DNA of 64,000 bases, taken from contig CAIFEX010000004.1 of the NCBI GenBank assembly GCA_903789665.1, positions 99,545 through 163,544 of the forward strand. The letters are read 5' to 3'. Below the pieces are notes generated by a model that did no database searches, was not told the DNA's origin, and was given only the letters and a program-made list of their open reading frames with translations. The translations under genes were made by a program, and so were the position numbers. The stretch is from an uncultured Clostridium sp. (lineage in GTDB: Bacteria; Bacillota; Clostridia; Clostridiales; Clostridiaceae). How positions within the stretch are numbered: position 1 is the stretch's first letter; each line of letters opens with the position of its first letter. Positions 1 through 7,708 of the stretch are shown one piece after another.

Positions 1-713
1 ACAAAATCCGAATCGAATAAGGCTCTTGCTACAAAATTTGCACCTCTCGGTCCAAGGTTTTGATGATATGTGGACCTAGTTTCGATACGTGCATAGGACA
101 TTCCAAACGGCTTTAGAGCCTTATCCACCTGACGGTGAAAATGAACCTCTCTGACATCGCTGTGATGTGTATGCACTATCCAATCAGCATCATAGACCCT
201 TTTAAGTCCATATAAGGTACCTATTTCAGTTTTTATAGGGATTCCTTCATCTACGGGTGCCACTCCTACTGCCTTCCCGTTGAAATACTTATCCAACCCA
301 TATCTTTTTATATACTCCTCAGTTTCACGAAAACGCATTCCGACACCTGCACGAAGACGTATGTCCCTACAGCCAGTCCTTTTTTCTATCACATCTTTTA
401 TGGTCTTCAAAAGTTCTGCATAAGGCCAACCGCCCAAAAGGGTGAAACCATGATGGGAAGCTAGAATATTCACTGAATGTTCAGGCTTTATCATACTCAT
501 ATTCACTTTCATAAGAGCCTTATAGGCAGCTTCTTTCACTTTTTCTATGCCATTTTCACCTGGAAAAATCACATCCGGCAAATCGGGAAACAGCTCCTTC
601 AAATAAACCGAAGTCATGCCCGGAAGATCTGCAGCTCTTGTCTTTACTAAAGAGGGATCTACACCATACTGCGACACTTTGGGAGATATTGGGGTAATTG
701 CATGTCTCATCAT
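1..713 (-). CDS. LarA-like (DUF2088-type) protein, partial at window edge
   Basis: An open frame without stops runs from ATG at 713 to the window start, so 237 codons are seen and the C-terminus lies outside. The start overlaps the stop of the ferredoxin gene (ATGATGA), so it is translationally coupled. By eye the N-terminal half follows the layout of lactate racemase LarA: an I..S.H stretch (ASHHG near residue 85), an arginine/threonine-rich turn ahead of a KRYGLD segment near 140, then an 'ADW' strand with several histidines (HTHHSDVREVHFHR near 185-200). LarA enzymes hold a nickel-pincer cofactor through histidines and a lysine, and larB and larC occur 23 kb away. Similarity is weak; it may be a distant LarA homologue with a different substrate, or an unrelated family. 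Confidence 0.5.
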   Translation of the reverse strand, partial: MMRHAITPISPKVSQYGVDPSLVKTRAADLPGMTSVYLKELFPDLPDVIFPGENGIEKVKEAAYKALMKVNMSMIKPEHSVNILASHHGFTLLGGWPYAELLKTIKDVIEKRTGCRDIRLRAGVGMRFRETEEYIKRYGLDKYFNGKAVGVAPVDEGIPIKTEIGTLYGLKRVYDADWIVHTHHSDVREVHFHRQVDKALKPFGMSYARIETRSTYHQNLGPRGANFVARALFDSDF

Positions 714-1327
714 TTATCCTCTCCTTTCTTACATCCATCAATAATCTTATCCAATACTTTTCTATCCTCTTCAAAATAGAAACCTCGGGATGAATATTTT
801 TCTTTAACTTCCTTTGATAAATCCCATGCAGTAGCTGTTTTACCGTACCACTGCCATCCTCCTTCAACAGGTTCAAGTTTATATCCTGCAGCATCCAAAA
901 GCCTTAGTATCGGCTGTATACACTCTATTGTACATCCTGTACGGATCCCGGTTTCAAGAGAAATTTCCTCAGGAGTTTTCGCACCTTTTAAAATAGCCGC
1001 AGCTACTTCTTCCGCCCTAACTCCCACACAGTAACAGATAGTCTGTTCCGGATGGAGATGTGCTTTCACACAGAGATCTATTATATCTTTGTAATCAACA
1101 CTTTTCACATCTACACCAACTTCAAATGCCTTATCCCTTTTTGTCATGGTTATGGCATTAAAAAGGCACCTTTGTTCACAATTTGCACAGCCTCTGCATC
1201 TATCGGCATCAACCACAGCTTTACGCTGTTTAACCTTTATTGCAAGGACAGGGCACACCTTTTCACAAGTATGACATGCCTTACACCTGTCATTATTAAC
1301 TCGGGGTAAAAGCGTAACTTTCTTCAT
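710..1327 (-). CDS. Ferredoxin with C-terminal BFD-like [2Fe-2S] domain
   Basis: A 205-residue soluble iron-sulfur protein. Residues 11-60 hold two 4Fe-4S motifs (CKACHTCEKVCP and CRGCANCEQRC). Around residues 97-145 there is a BFD-like module with a CYC pair followed by CTIEC, the four cysteines expected for a [2Fe-2S] cluster. Such modules carry electrons for redox enzymes or deliver them to a dehydrogenase subunit. It has a good SD (CAAGGAGG) and lies 25 bases after the hydratase gene in the same operon. No flavin or catalytic subunit is visible in the operon, so its partner may be encoded beyond the left edge. The tail of about 60 residues is unassigned. Confidence 0.85.
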   Translation of the reverse strand: MKKVTLLPRVNNDRCKACHTCEKVCPVLAIKVKQRKAVVDADRCRGCANCEQRCLFNAITMTKRDKAFEVGVDVKSVDYKDIIDLCVKAHLHPEQTICYCVGVRAEEVAAAILKGAKTPEEISLETGIRTGCTIECIQPILRLLDAAGYKLEPVEGGWQWYGKTATAWDLSKEVKEKYSSRGFYFEEDRKVLDKIIDGCKKGEDK

Positions 1328-1352
1328 TGTATTTATTACCTCCTTGGTATAA

Positions 1353-2126
1353 TTAAATAAATTTTATACTCACACTTCCAAGCCCATAAAAAGAAACGGT
1401 AAATACGTCCCCTGCTTCGGCTTTTTCCGCTGCAGTAAAGGCACCTGAAAGGATGATCTCACCTTTCTCAAGTGCAATATCAAATGTGCTGAGCTTGTTT
1501 GCAAGCCATGCCACAGCTGCCGCGGGATTTCCCCAAACTTCTGCACCTACACCGCTGTTTACCATCTCTCCGTTCTTTTCATACATCATACCGATAAGCT
1601 TCAAGTCAATGTCTTTTATAGAAGCCATTCTACTTCCAAGAACCAGCCTGGCACTGGAGGCATTATCAGAAATAGTATCCGGAAGTTTAATCTTCCAGTC
1701 CTCAATACGGCTGTCCACAATTTCAAATGAGGGAAAAATCCCTTCTGTAGCCCTATACACATCCGCAATAGTTACTCCCGGTCCCCTGAGAGTATCCTTT
1801 AAAACAAAAGCCAGTTCTCCTTCAACTTTCGGTGCAATGAGATCACTACGCTTTAAAGTGTCACCTTCCAAAACAAGCATATCATCCAATAAATGTCCGT
1901 AGTCCGGTTCATTCACCCCTAGAAGTTTCTGCATTCCACGGCTGGTAAGTCCAATTTTTTTCCCTATCACCTTACGACCCTGAGAGAGCTTCATATTAAC
2001 TCCTGCAAGCTGTATACGGTATGCATCTTCAATACTCAGGCCAGGATATTTCTCTGTAAGTGGTGCTATAGGGGTTCCAGCCAGCTCCGATTCTAAAAGT
2101 TTTTTTGCTATTTCTTCATAGTTCAT
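1353..2126 (-). CDS. 2-keto-4-pentenoate hydratase / oxaloacetate-decarboxylase-like (FAH superfamily)
   Basis: 257 residues, the usual length for the MhpD/DmpE/DmpH group. Landmarks include GKKIGLTS near residue 55, PKVEGELAFVL near 105 (metal-binding glutamates), EIVDSRIEDWK near 140, and a C-terminal LSGAFT...AGDVF segment typical of hydratases that add water to 2-hydroxypenta-2,4-dienoate, or of 4-oxalocrotonate decarboxylase. In aerobes these enzymes follow meta-cleavage of catechols. Here there is no dioxygenase, and the neighbours are a ferredoxin/BFD protein and a molybdopterin-binding-like protein, so another anaerobic substrate is likely. The SD GAAGGAGG supports the ATG. Confidence 0.85.
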   Translation of the reverse strand: MNYEEIAKKLLESELAGTPIAPLTEKYPGLSIEDAYRIQLAGVNMKLSQGRKVIGKKIGLTSRGMQKLLGVNEPDYGHLLDDMLVLEGDTLKRSDLIAPKVEGELAFVLKDTLRGPGVTIADVYRATEGIFPSFEIVDSRIEDWKIKLPDTISDNASSARLVLGSRMASIKDIDLKLIGMMYEKNGEMVNSGVGAEVWGNPAAAVAWLANKLSTFDIALEKGEIILSGAFTAAEKAEAGDVFTVSFYGLGSVSIKFI

Positions 2127-2151
2127 ATTTTCATCCTCCTTCTGGTAATTC

Positions 2152-3033
2152 TTATTTCATTTTATCTATCCATCGCCGGCGCAAGGCACTGGCAATGGTT
2201 TCTGCCAACAGATTTTTGTCAAGCCCGCTTTTTATTCCCTTTATCAAAGCATTACAGCCCAATTTTGCTTCTTCATGGGGACCTGGTAAAGCTACTACAT
2301 AGCTCATTCCAACTTTTCCCACTCCAATCCGAACTCCCTCTTTATGATGCCTGTGATAATCCGGCTTAAATTTCAGAATCCAGGGCGTGCATGCATTTTT
2401 ATCTATTCTCAGTATGGCTTCCACGCTGAAATCCTTATTTTCAGCTCCAACTCCGCCTGTAGTTACAATTAATCCGTATCCTTCTTCAAGGGCCCCTTCT
2501 ATACCGTTTTGAGCAGCTATTACATCATCCCTCAAAGCTCCCCCAAATTTCACTTTATATCCCAGATCCTCCAGTGATTTCATGATATAGGGAGAGTTAG
2601 TATCCTCTACTTTCCCATCTATGATCTCCGTACCGGAAGCAAATACTTTAGCACGTTTTGAAACTGCTCTTTTAACTTGTTCAGTAAGCTTTTCTGATTT
2701 TTTCAAAACACTATCCGCTTCCTCAGGGTCAAGTGCAATAAGCCCGAGTATTCCTTCAGAATGTACTGAAACACTACTTCCAAGTCTCACCCCGTGGACT
2801 TCGGCCAATTTAGAAAGTATTTCCTCCTCCTTCCCTATAACTGACTCGGCTTGAACTTTACGCTTCATGATATCAAAGGCCAAAAGCCCGGGTCTCACAT
2901 CCACCACCATAATTTCTGCGGTGGTCATGCCAAGTACTTTTGAAACTTTTTGTGCGATTTCATCAAGATTAGCATTTTTTAGATGCACATCCTCAATCCA
3001 AAAATTAGTTTTTTCAAGTAAATCCCATTCCAA
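2152..3033 (-). CDS. CinA/MoaB-like molybdopterin-binding-domain protein
   Basis: About 293 residues from a TTG start preceded by AAAGGATGAG. The C-terminal two thirds carry a MoCF/MoaB-type fold: a 'SGTEIIDGKVEDTN' entry near 132, 'DD...AA...IE.AL' near 168-180, and the diagnostic VTTGGVGAENKDFS loop near 191. The N-terminal 125 residues are not recognised. Members of this superfamily include molybdopterin adenylyltransferases, CinA nicotinamide-nucleotide enzymes and uncharacterised operon partners of molybdenum hydroxylases. The gene lies between a QPRT-like gene and a hydratase gene, so a role in a nucleotide-containing cofactor or intermediate is plausible but unproven. Confidence 0.7.
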   Translation of the reverse strand: MEWDLLEKTNFWIEDVHLKNANLDEIAQKVSKVLGMTTAEIMVVDVRPGLLAFDIMKRKVQAESVIGKEEEILSKLAEVHGVRLGSSVSVHSEGILGLIALDPEEADSVLKKSEKLTEQVKRAVSKRAKVFASGTEIIDGKVEDTNSPYIMKSLEDLGYKVKFGGALRDDVIAAQNGIEGALEEGYGLIVTTGGVGAENKDFSVEAILRIDKNACTPWILKFKPDYHRHHKEGVRIGVGKVGMSYVVALPGPHEEAKLGCNALIKGIKSGLDKNLLAETIASALRRRWIDKMK

Positions 3034-3056
3034 ACAAACTCATCCTTTCAAAATTT

Positions 3057-3854
3057 TCATTTAATAACATCCAGGCTAAAATCAAGCATAGGTGCATCTA
3101 TAATGGCCCTGCCCACATCGACAATATCAGCACCGCATTCTTCTATGATCTCTATATCTTTCAGATTCACTCCACCAGAATAGGCTATTTTGATATTTTC
3201 AGGATCTTTATATTTTGACAGTGCAGCGGCAACGGACTTCAAATCATCTATACTTCCAGTATCGACCATGAGTATCCCTGCTCCAGCTTCCACAGCCCCG
3301 GCTGCCTCCTGTACTATAGGTTCTATTTCACCCCGGAGTTGTACAACTATTATCCTGCTGCTGTCATATCTTCTGGCTTTTTTAACAGCACTTTCAACAC
3401 AGCCTAAAATTCTGACATAATTCTTATCGAGATACACAAAAGGACTATCCGTTATACGGGTTCCTATCCCCCCGGATACAACAGAGAGACGAATATCTTT
3501 TCTGTCTTCAAAAGGCACTTTCTTAAAGGCCCCGCATACAATCTTCATATTGTTGGCCGCCTTTTGAGAAAATTTAGATGCAGCAGTGGCAATTCCTGAA
3601 AACTTTCCAATTGTTCCCAAAAACATCTCCTCGGATTTGACAACCTGTTCCGCTTCCCCCCTCCCTGAAAATACACAATCACCTGCTTCAATCTTATATC
3701 CTTCCGGATATATTTTTTCCCTTTCTACTTTTAATTCATCCGAAATTTTTTCAAGTTTAGCACTTCCGGAAAAAATTCCGCTTTGCTTGGAAAATATTTT
3801 AAAATTCCACTTCTGATCCTTCACACCGGAAAAGAGATATTTTCTAAGTTCCAC
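3057..3854 (-). CDS. Quinolinate phosphoribosyltransferase (NadC/ModD)-like protein with altered active site
   Basis: First gene of the operon. An upstream in-frame GTG (3875) would put the SD AAAGGAGG inside the protein, so GTG at 3854 is chosen (265 aa). The order follows NadC: an N-terminal open-face sandwich with 'EAGDCVFSGRGEAE', then 'GKFSGIATAASKF' (NadC LSGIAT), then a TIM-like barrel ending 'YSGGVNLKDIEIIEECGADIVDVGRAI'. The catalytic DTRKTTPG stretch of true NadC is replaced by GAFKKVPFEDRKD, and the GG-x-NHR loop by GGIGTRITD. The phosphoribosyl and quinolinate contacts are therefore changed. A paralogous role like ModD, or a different reaction on a related substrate, is more likely than NAD synthesis. 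Confidence 0.7.
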   Translation of the reverse strand: MELRKYLFSGVKDQKWNFKIFSKQSGIFSGSAKLEKISDELKVEREKIYPEGYKIEAGDCVFSGRGEAEQVVKSEEMFLGTIGKFSGIATAASKFSQKAANNMKIVCGAFKKVPFEDRKDIRLSVVSGGIGTRITDSPFVYLDKNYVRILGCVESAVKKARRYDSSRIIVVQLRGEIEPIVQEAAGAVEAGAGILMVDTGSIDDLKSVAAALSKYKDPENIKIAYSGGVNLKDIEIIEECGADIVDVGRAIIDAPMLDFSLDVIK

Positions 3855-3908
3855 ATCTACCTTCCTCCTTTTCACTGAAAGTACGAAGATTTTTTAGTTA
3901 TTGTTGTT

Positions 3909-3927
3909 TGTACTATATTATAGTACA
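3909..3927. promoter_or_regulatory. 19-bp palindromic operator, copy 1 (over the -10 box)
   Basis: TGTACTATA-T-TATAGTACA: two perfect 9-base arms around one base. On the minus strand it contains a TATAAT (3922-3917) at about the right distance from the GTG at 3854, with a weak TAGAAA -35 eighteen bases upstream. A dimeric repressor bound here would block the promoter. The outer TGT..ACA halves resemble GntR-type sites. No regulator gene is adjacent in the window. Confidence 0.65.
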
Positions 3928-3989
3928 CCGTTCTTATTAATTTCTAAAAAAATACATCGTTTTCATTTTTTAATGCAATCAATATACTT

Positions 3990-4008
3990 TGTGCTATATA
4001 GTCGTACA
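3990..4008. promoter_or_regulatory. 19-bp operator, imperfect copy 2
   Basis: TGTGCTATATAGTCGTACA matches copy 1 at 15 of 19 positions, keeping the TGT.CTATAT core and the GTACA end. It lies 81 bases further upstream, about eight helical turns, which suits a looped or cooperative repressor. Confidence 0.5.
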
Positions 4009-4079
4009 GTGTTTTATATTAATTTTATTTATGTTCATTATAGGTTATTATTTTCAATATGTCAATAATTTAACTAGTA

Positions 4080-4122
4080 TAAAAAATTCAGATACAATGA
4101 TAGTGATCACCATATCTGAATT
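4080..4122 (-). terminator. Rho-independent terminator after the HlyD pair
   Basis: The arms AATTCAGATA (4085-4094) and TATCTGAATT (4113-4122) form a 10-bp stem. On the minus strand the stem is followed by a run of T, five bases after the stop of the second adaptor gene. Confidence 0.75.
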
Positions 4123-4126
4123 TCCG

Positions 4127-4843
4127 CTATTTTTTCTTACTATTCGCATTATTATTGACGACAACGTGGATTTTTACCGATGCATTGTCTCCCAACGTAA
4201 ACTTGCTCTTCAAATTGCTTGAGCCATCAAATTTTATCTTTACAGGTACTTTTTGAACTACTCTCTTGTATTTCCCCTTCTCCGAATAGGAATTTGATTT
4301 CAACGCATTCTGGGACATCTGACCTATGGATTCAATCCTTCCTTTGAATTTCTGAGATCCGAATTCGTCTATAGATATGTCAACGGTCTGTTTTTTCTGC
4401 AGCCTTCTGACCTGGGTCTCATCTATATTTGCAATTACATAATAATTATCTGGATCTGCCAAAAGTGCAATGGTCTTGTCCGGAGACAGATTATCTCCCA
4501 CGGCAGCCTGCTTTTTTACAATCAAGCCGTCAATAGGTGCCCTTATAAGAGACTTATCTACCCCTGAGTCAGGAAGATTTCCCAAATCCTGGCGGGCTAT
4601 TATCTGATCTTTCAGAACTATGTCACCTTCATCTACATCAAACTCCAATAATTTCCCGCTAATCTGGGGGCTCACATTGATCAAATCAGCAGCAACCTTT
4701 GCATCATCAGTGGAAACATAATAAATATGCTCGTACACATAATGGGAAATCAAGCCAACTGCCACTGCTATAACAGCTATGATAACCCCTAGAGTCACCT
4801 TTTTTCGGTTTTTCTTTATAAAAGAAATTATATCAAACTTCAT
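4127..4843 (-). CDS. HlyD/EmrA-type membrane fusion protein
   Basis: 238 residues: a short cytoplasmic lysine-rich start, one membrane segment at about 17-36 (VIIAVIAVAVGLISHYVY), then a biotinyl-lipoyl-like region with a very short hairpin and a barrel domain (ISGKLLEFDVDEGD...IRAPIDGLIVKK). Proteins of this family link an inner-membrane exporter to the cell exterior or wall. EmrA-type adaptors are usually over 300 residues; here the helical hairpin is nearly absent. The SD GGTGGGG supports the ATG. It follows the lipoprotein adaptor gene by 19 bases, but no MFS or ABC exporter gene accompanies the pair in the window. Confidence 0.8.
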   Translation of the reverse strand: MKFDIISFIKKNRKKVTLGVIIAVIAVAVGLISHYVYEHIYYVSTDDAKVAADLINVSPQISGKLLEFDVDEGDIVLKDQIIARQDLGNLPDSGVDKSLIRAPIDGLIVKKQAAVGDNLSPDKTIALLADPDNYYVIANIDETQVRRLQKKQTVDISIDEFGSQKFKGRIESIGQMSQNALKSNSYSEKGKYKRVVQKVPVKIKFDGSSNLKSKFTLGDNASVKIHVVVNNNANSKKK

Positions 4844-4862
4844 ATAAACCCCACCTTTTCTA

Positions 4863-5624
4863 TTACTTCAATCCAACTTCCGCAAACATACCTGGTTTTA
4901 AAAGTTGACTCTTGCTATTCAGGGTGACTTTTACAAGTACATCTGAACTCTCAGAATCAAGCTTGGAATTTATGACAGCTATTCTACCCGAAAGCTCATC
5001 ATCGGATATATCAGGTATTTTCACAGCTACACTTTGTCCAACTTTAATTTCATTTAAGATGCTAGCTGGGGCATATGCATTTACATAGAGATTTTCCGTA
5101 TTGACTATGGAAACAATGGGTTTGCCTGCAGTTACCGTACTTCCTACATTTAAATTTCTCGAGCTCACCGTACCCGAAATAGGTGACGTAATAACAGCCG
5201 AATCAAGTTCCTTCTGGTACTCATCCAGTTTGGATTGGGCCTGAGAAAGCTGGGATTGATATCCACCAGCATCGGAAGAACCTGAACTTGCACTGCTCTG
5301 GGCATTAGACAATCCCTCTTGTGCTGCACTCACCTCTGACTGTGCCTCATCCACTTTATTCTGAAGTTCTGTAGTATCCAATTTGGCCACTATATCTCCA
5401 GCATTTACCTTTTTACCCAAATCCACAGGTATTTCGGCAACTTTTCCAGCAATATTCGAACTCACATCTATGCTGTCATTTGTTGCGATTTTCCCGCCCA
5501 TGATATATACAGTGCCAGTATTTGGTTCGTCTATAGTAACAGACTTGCTGCTGGTTTTATTTCCGGAACTGCATCCGCAAAAAAGCAGCCCTACGACTAA
5601 GCAAAATAAAATAGCTCTTTTCAT
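4863..5624 (-). CDS. HlyD-type lipoprotein adaptor (RND/ABC periplasmic-adaptor family)
   Basis: 253 residues. The N-terminus is a lipoprotein signal with the lipobox LFCGC (Cys near residue 18). Then follow a first lipoyl half (EIPVDLGKKVNAGDIVAKLDT), a coiled hairpin near 90-145 rich in Ala/Ser/Gln, the second lipoyl half (VITSPISGTVSSRNLNVGSTV) and a beta-barrel end. It is expected to sit on the outer face of the membrane and pass substrate from an efflux pump. It is the first gene of a two-gene unit with the membrane-anchored adaptor. No transporter is adjacent, so the partner must be encoded elsewhere. Confidence 0.82.
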   Translation of the reverse strand: MKRAILFCLVVGLLFCGCSSGNKTSSKSVTIDEPNTGTVYIMGGKIATNDSIDVSSNIAGKVAEIPVDLGKKVNAGDIVAKLDTTELQNKVDEAQSEVSAAQEGLSNAQSSASSGSSDAGGYQSQLSQAQSKLDEYQKELDSAVITSPISGTVSSRNLNVGSTVTAGKPIVSIVNTENLYVNAYAPASILNEIKVGQSVAVKIPDISDDELSGRIAVINSKLDSESSDVLVKVTLNSKSQLLKPGMFAEVGLK

Positions 5625-5757
5625 TTGAACCCTCCTTACGAACTATAGTTATTGTATCAAAATTTATTTACATTCACCATTTATTTTATTCCATAAAGGC
5701 TTTTACTTCAATAGCACTGCAGGAAATACTGCAATTACCTGCGAATGGAAAATTCCT

Positions 5758-5800
5758 CTAAAAAGCACTCCCATCAACAACTTGTATGATAGAGAGTGCT
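5758..5800 (-). terminator. Terminator of the long cobalamin operon
   Basis: On the minus strand, AGCACTC and GAGTGCT pair across a 24-base loop and are followed by TTTTT. It lies about 15 bases after the last gene and closes the transcription unit that begins near 19.98 kb. Confidence 0.7.
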
Positions 5801-5812
5801 CCACTGTATCCA

Positions 5813-7687
5813 CTATTTAAACTTATATATCCCCGTGCCTGTATTGCTCTCAAACATATTGTAGGCCTCAAGTGCCTGAACGGCTTGTTCTGTTGCCATG
5901 GCATTATATCCTGAATCCTTTGTATGGCCGAATCCTCCGCCAGGTACTTCAAAACTCAAGAGTGCGTCCAGCGCCGTCTTCCCGTTTTTGGTGAAAGCGG
6001 CACTTGCAGGGTCTATTCCATTTGCACAAAGTCCCATTATAACCTGAGAAATACTTTCGCTGTTGCTTACATTATAGGAAGAGAATCCACCGTCGCTGTC
6101 CTGCATCGAGGAAAGTTTGTCTACTGCTTTATCTACAGCATCCTTTACCGCAGCTTCGTCTCTATAAGGTGCCAGAGCTATAAGAGCCATACCGGTCATA
6201 TCCGGATCTGCACTGTCTTCTGCATAAGACCAGCCATTGTCGGCAGTTTTGTTTTCCAGAATTTTATCTATAAGTTTATCTCTTGTCCAAACAGCACCTG
6301 AAGGTGTTTCAAAGTTTCCGGAATCAAGGGCAATAAGTGCAAATACATAGGCATTTATCCCCTGATCATCAATTCCAGTATTGTTGTATATCTTCTCTAT
6401 AAGATTGTAGCCCTGAAAATTGGCAGGATCTTGTCCCACTGCCATAAGTGCCAGGGTAATTCTCTCATAATCCGTAGGTTTTGACAAGTTCCCTTTTGCA
6501 GCAGCTATGCTGTTTGAAAGGTTTGTAAGATAGCTTGACGGCACCGATGCACCATATCTTGCAACTGCCAGTGCCTGCCAGTCATCCAGGTTCCCGTCTG
6601 AAAGTATCTTATTTACTGCAGCACTTAATGAACTGCTTACAACAGGGGATTTCCCCTCATACAGATCTACAATTTTAGTCAGGATGGTATCAGGTACTAC
6701 AATAGTCCCTCCTAAAGCTGTAAGAGCAGTATCTTTCTCCATATTTGACACTATGAAGCTGGCGGTGTCGTCGGAAATATCTTTATATATAAGCACCATG
6801 GGAGCAGATTCCCTGGCTGCAAGTACCGAACCCGAGAGGGCATCTGCAAATTCATTTCCAGCAGGCCCGTCTCCTTCTGCTATATATACATTTTTAAAAT
6901 TCAGATCTGATTTGAAATTTTGCAGTATCGCAAGGTTTGTCGCAAATCTCGTGGCACCACCGATTCTCTGTGCATTCGGAAGAGAAGTCTCCAAGCTGTC
7001 ACTTATGGAGGCAGTTCCGCCGATTACATAGGTTTTGCTTATATTCCTGCCTTTGATGTAACTGCTTGTAGCATCCGGCAGGACATCCCTTTCGGATAAA
7101 AGTATGGGCATACCCTTGCTGGCAGCTATTGGTGCTATGGAAAGGCTGTCTGCATATCCGGCCCCAGAAGCAACCACTATATTGCTTATATTACCTGAAT
7201 CTCCAAGCTTCCTGGCTATTTCAACAGAAGTTTCATATCTGTTTCTGCCTCCCAGCCTTTCAGGCTTGATTCCAATGTTCTCCAGCTGAGATATTACATT
7301 GTCAGACAGGGAAGCCGTTCCTCCTATCACAAACGCATTTGCAGCTTTAAGTCTCTTGAGTTCATTTATTGTATTTTCATCCAGAGAATCCTGTCTGGAA
7401 AGAATTACAGGTGCATTGTACTTTTTAGCCAGGGGAGCTGCACAGAGAGCATCGGCATAACCGTATCCCTGGGCTATAACTACGGTATCTGAACCGTCTT
7501 TCCAGCCTTCCTGACTTATCTTAAGTGAAGTTTCAATTCTGTCGCTGCCGTAAATTCTGTTTTTGGATACACTCACACCTGAGTTTGCAGAAGGTGCCGC
7601 ATCAGCACGGGCGTCTACGGCAAACCCAGATACTGCAATGCTGGTTGTAAATAAACACACAATAAGTTTGCTAAAAATTTTTTTCAT
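5813..7687 (-). CDS. Wall-bound CWB2 x3 protein with intrinsic-factor-like alpha/alpha barrel
   Basis: 624 residues. A signal peptide (about 1-29) is followed by three CWB2 cell-wall-binding repeats at about 44-140, 142-238 and 241-345 (each with ..RI.G..R.ET....... and a VIGG/ALGG core). A helical domain of about 265 residues then runs to the C-terminus, with repeated 'LALMAVGQDP', 'YVFALIALDSG' and 'SDGGFSSY' motifs. These belong to the terpenoid-cyclase/prenyltransferase alpha-alpha-barrel superfamily, which includes the N-terminal domain of intrinsic factor and transcobalamin. CWB2 repeats hold proteins to clostridial walls through anionic polymer. As last gene of a cobalamin-riboswitch operon with an ECF transporter, it is inferred to bind a corrinoid at the surface. 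Confidence 0.8.
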   Translation of the reverse strand: MKKIFSKLIVCLFTTSIAVSGFAVDARADAAPSANSGVSVSKNRIYGSDRIETSLKISQEGWKDGSDTVVIAQGYGYADALCAAPLAKKYNAPVILSRQDSLDENTINELKRLKAANAFVIGGTASLSDNVISQLENIGIKPERLGGRNRYETSVEIARKLGDSGNISNIVVASGAGYADSLSIAPIAASKGMPILLSERDVLPDATSSYIKGRNISKTYVIGGTASISDSLETSLPNAQRIGGATRFATNLAILQNFKSDLNFKNVYIAEGDGPAGNEFADALSGSVLAARESAPMVLIYKDISDDTASFIVSNMEKDTALTALGGTIVVPDTILTKIVDLYEGKSPVVSSSLSAAVNKILSDGNLDDWQALAVARYGASVPSSYLTNLSNSIAAAKGNLSKPTDYERITLALMAVGQDPANFQGYNLIEKIYNNTGIDDQGINAYVFALIALDSGNFETPSGAVWTRDKLIDKILENKTADNGWSYAEDSADPDMTGMALIALAPYRDEAAVKDAVDKAVDKLSSMQDSDGGFSSYNVSNSESISQVIMGLCANGIDPASAAFTKNGKTALDALLSFEVPGGGFGHTKDSGYNAMATEQAVQALEAYNMFESNTGTGIYKFK

Positions 7688-7708
7688 ATTAATCCCTCCA
7701 AATTTAAT

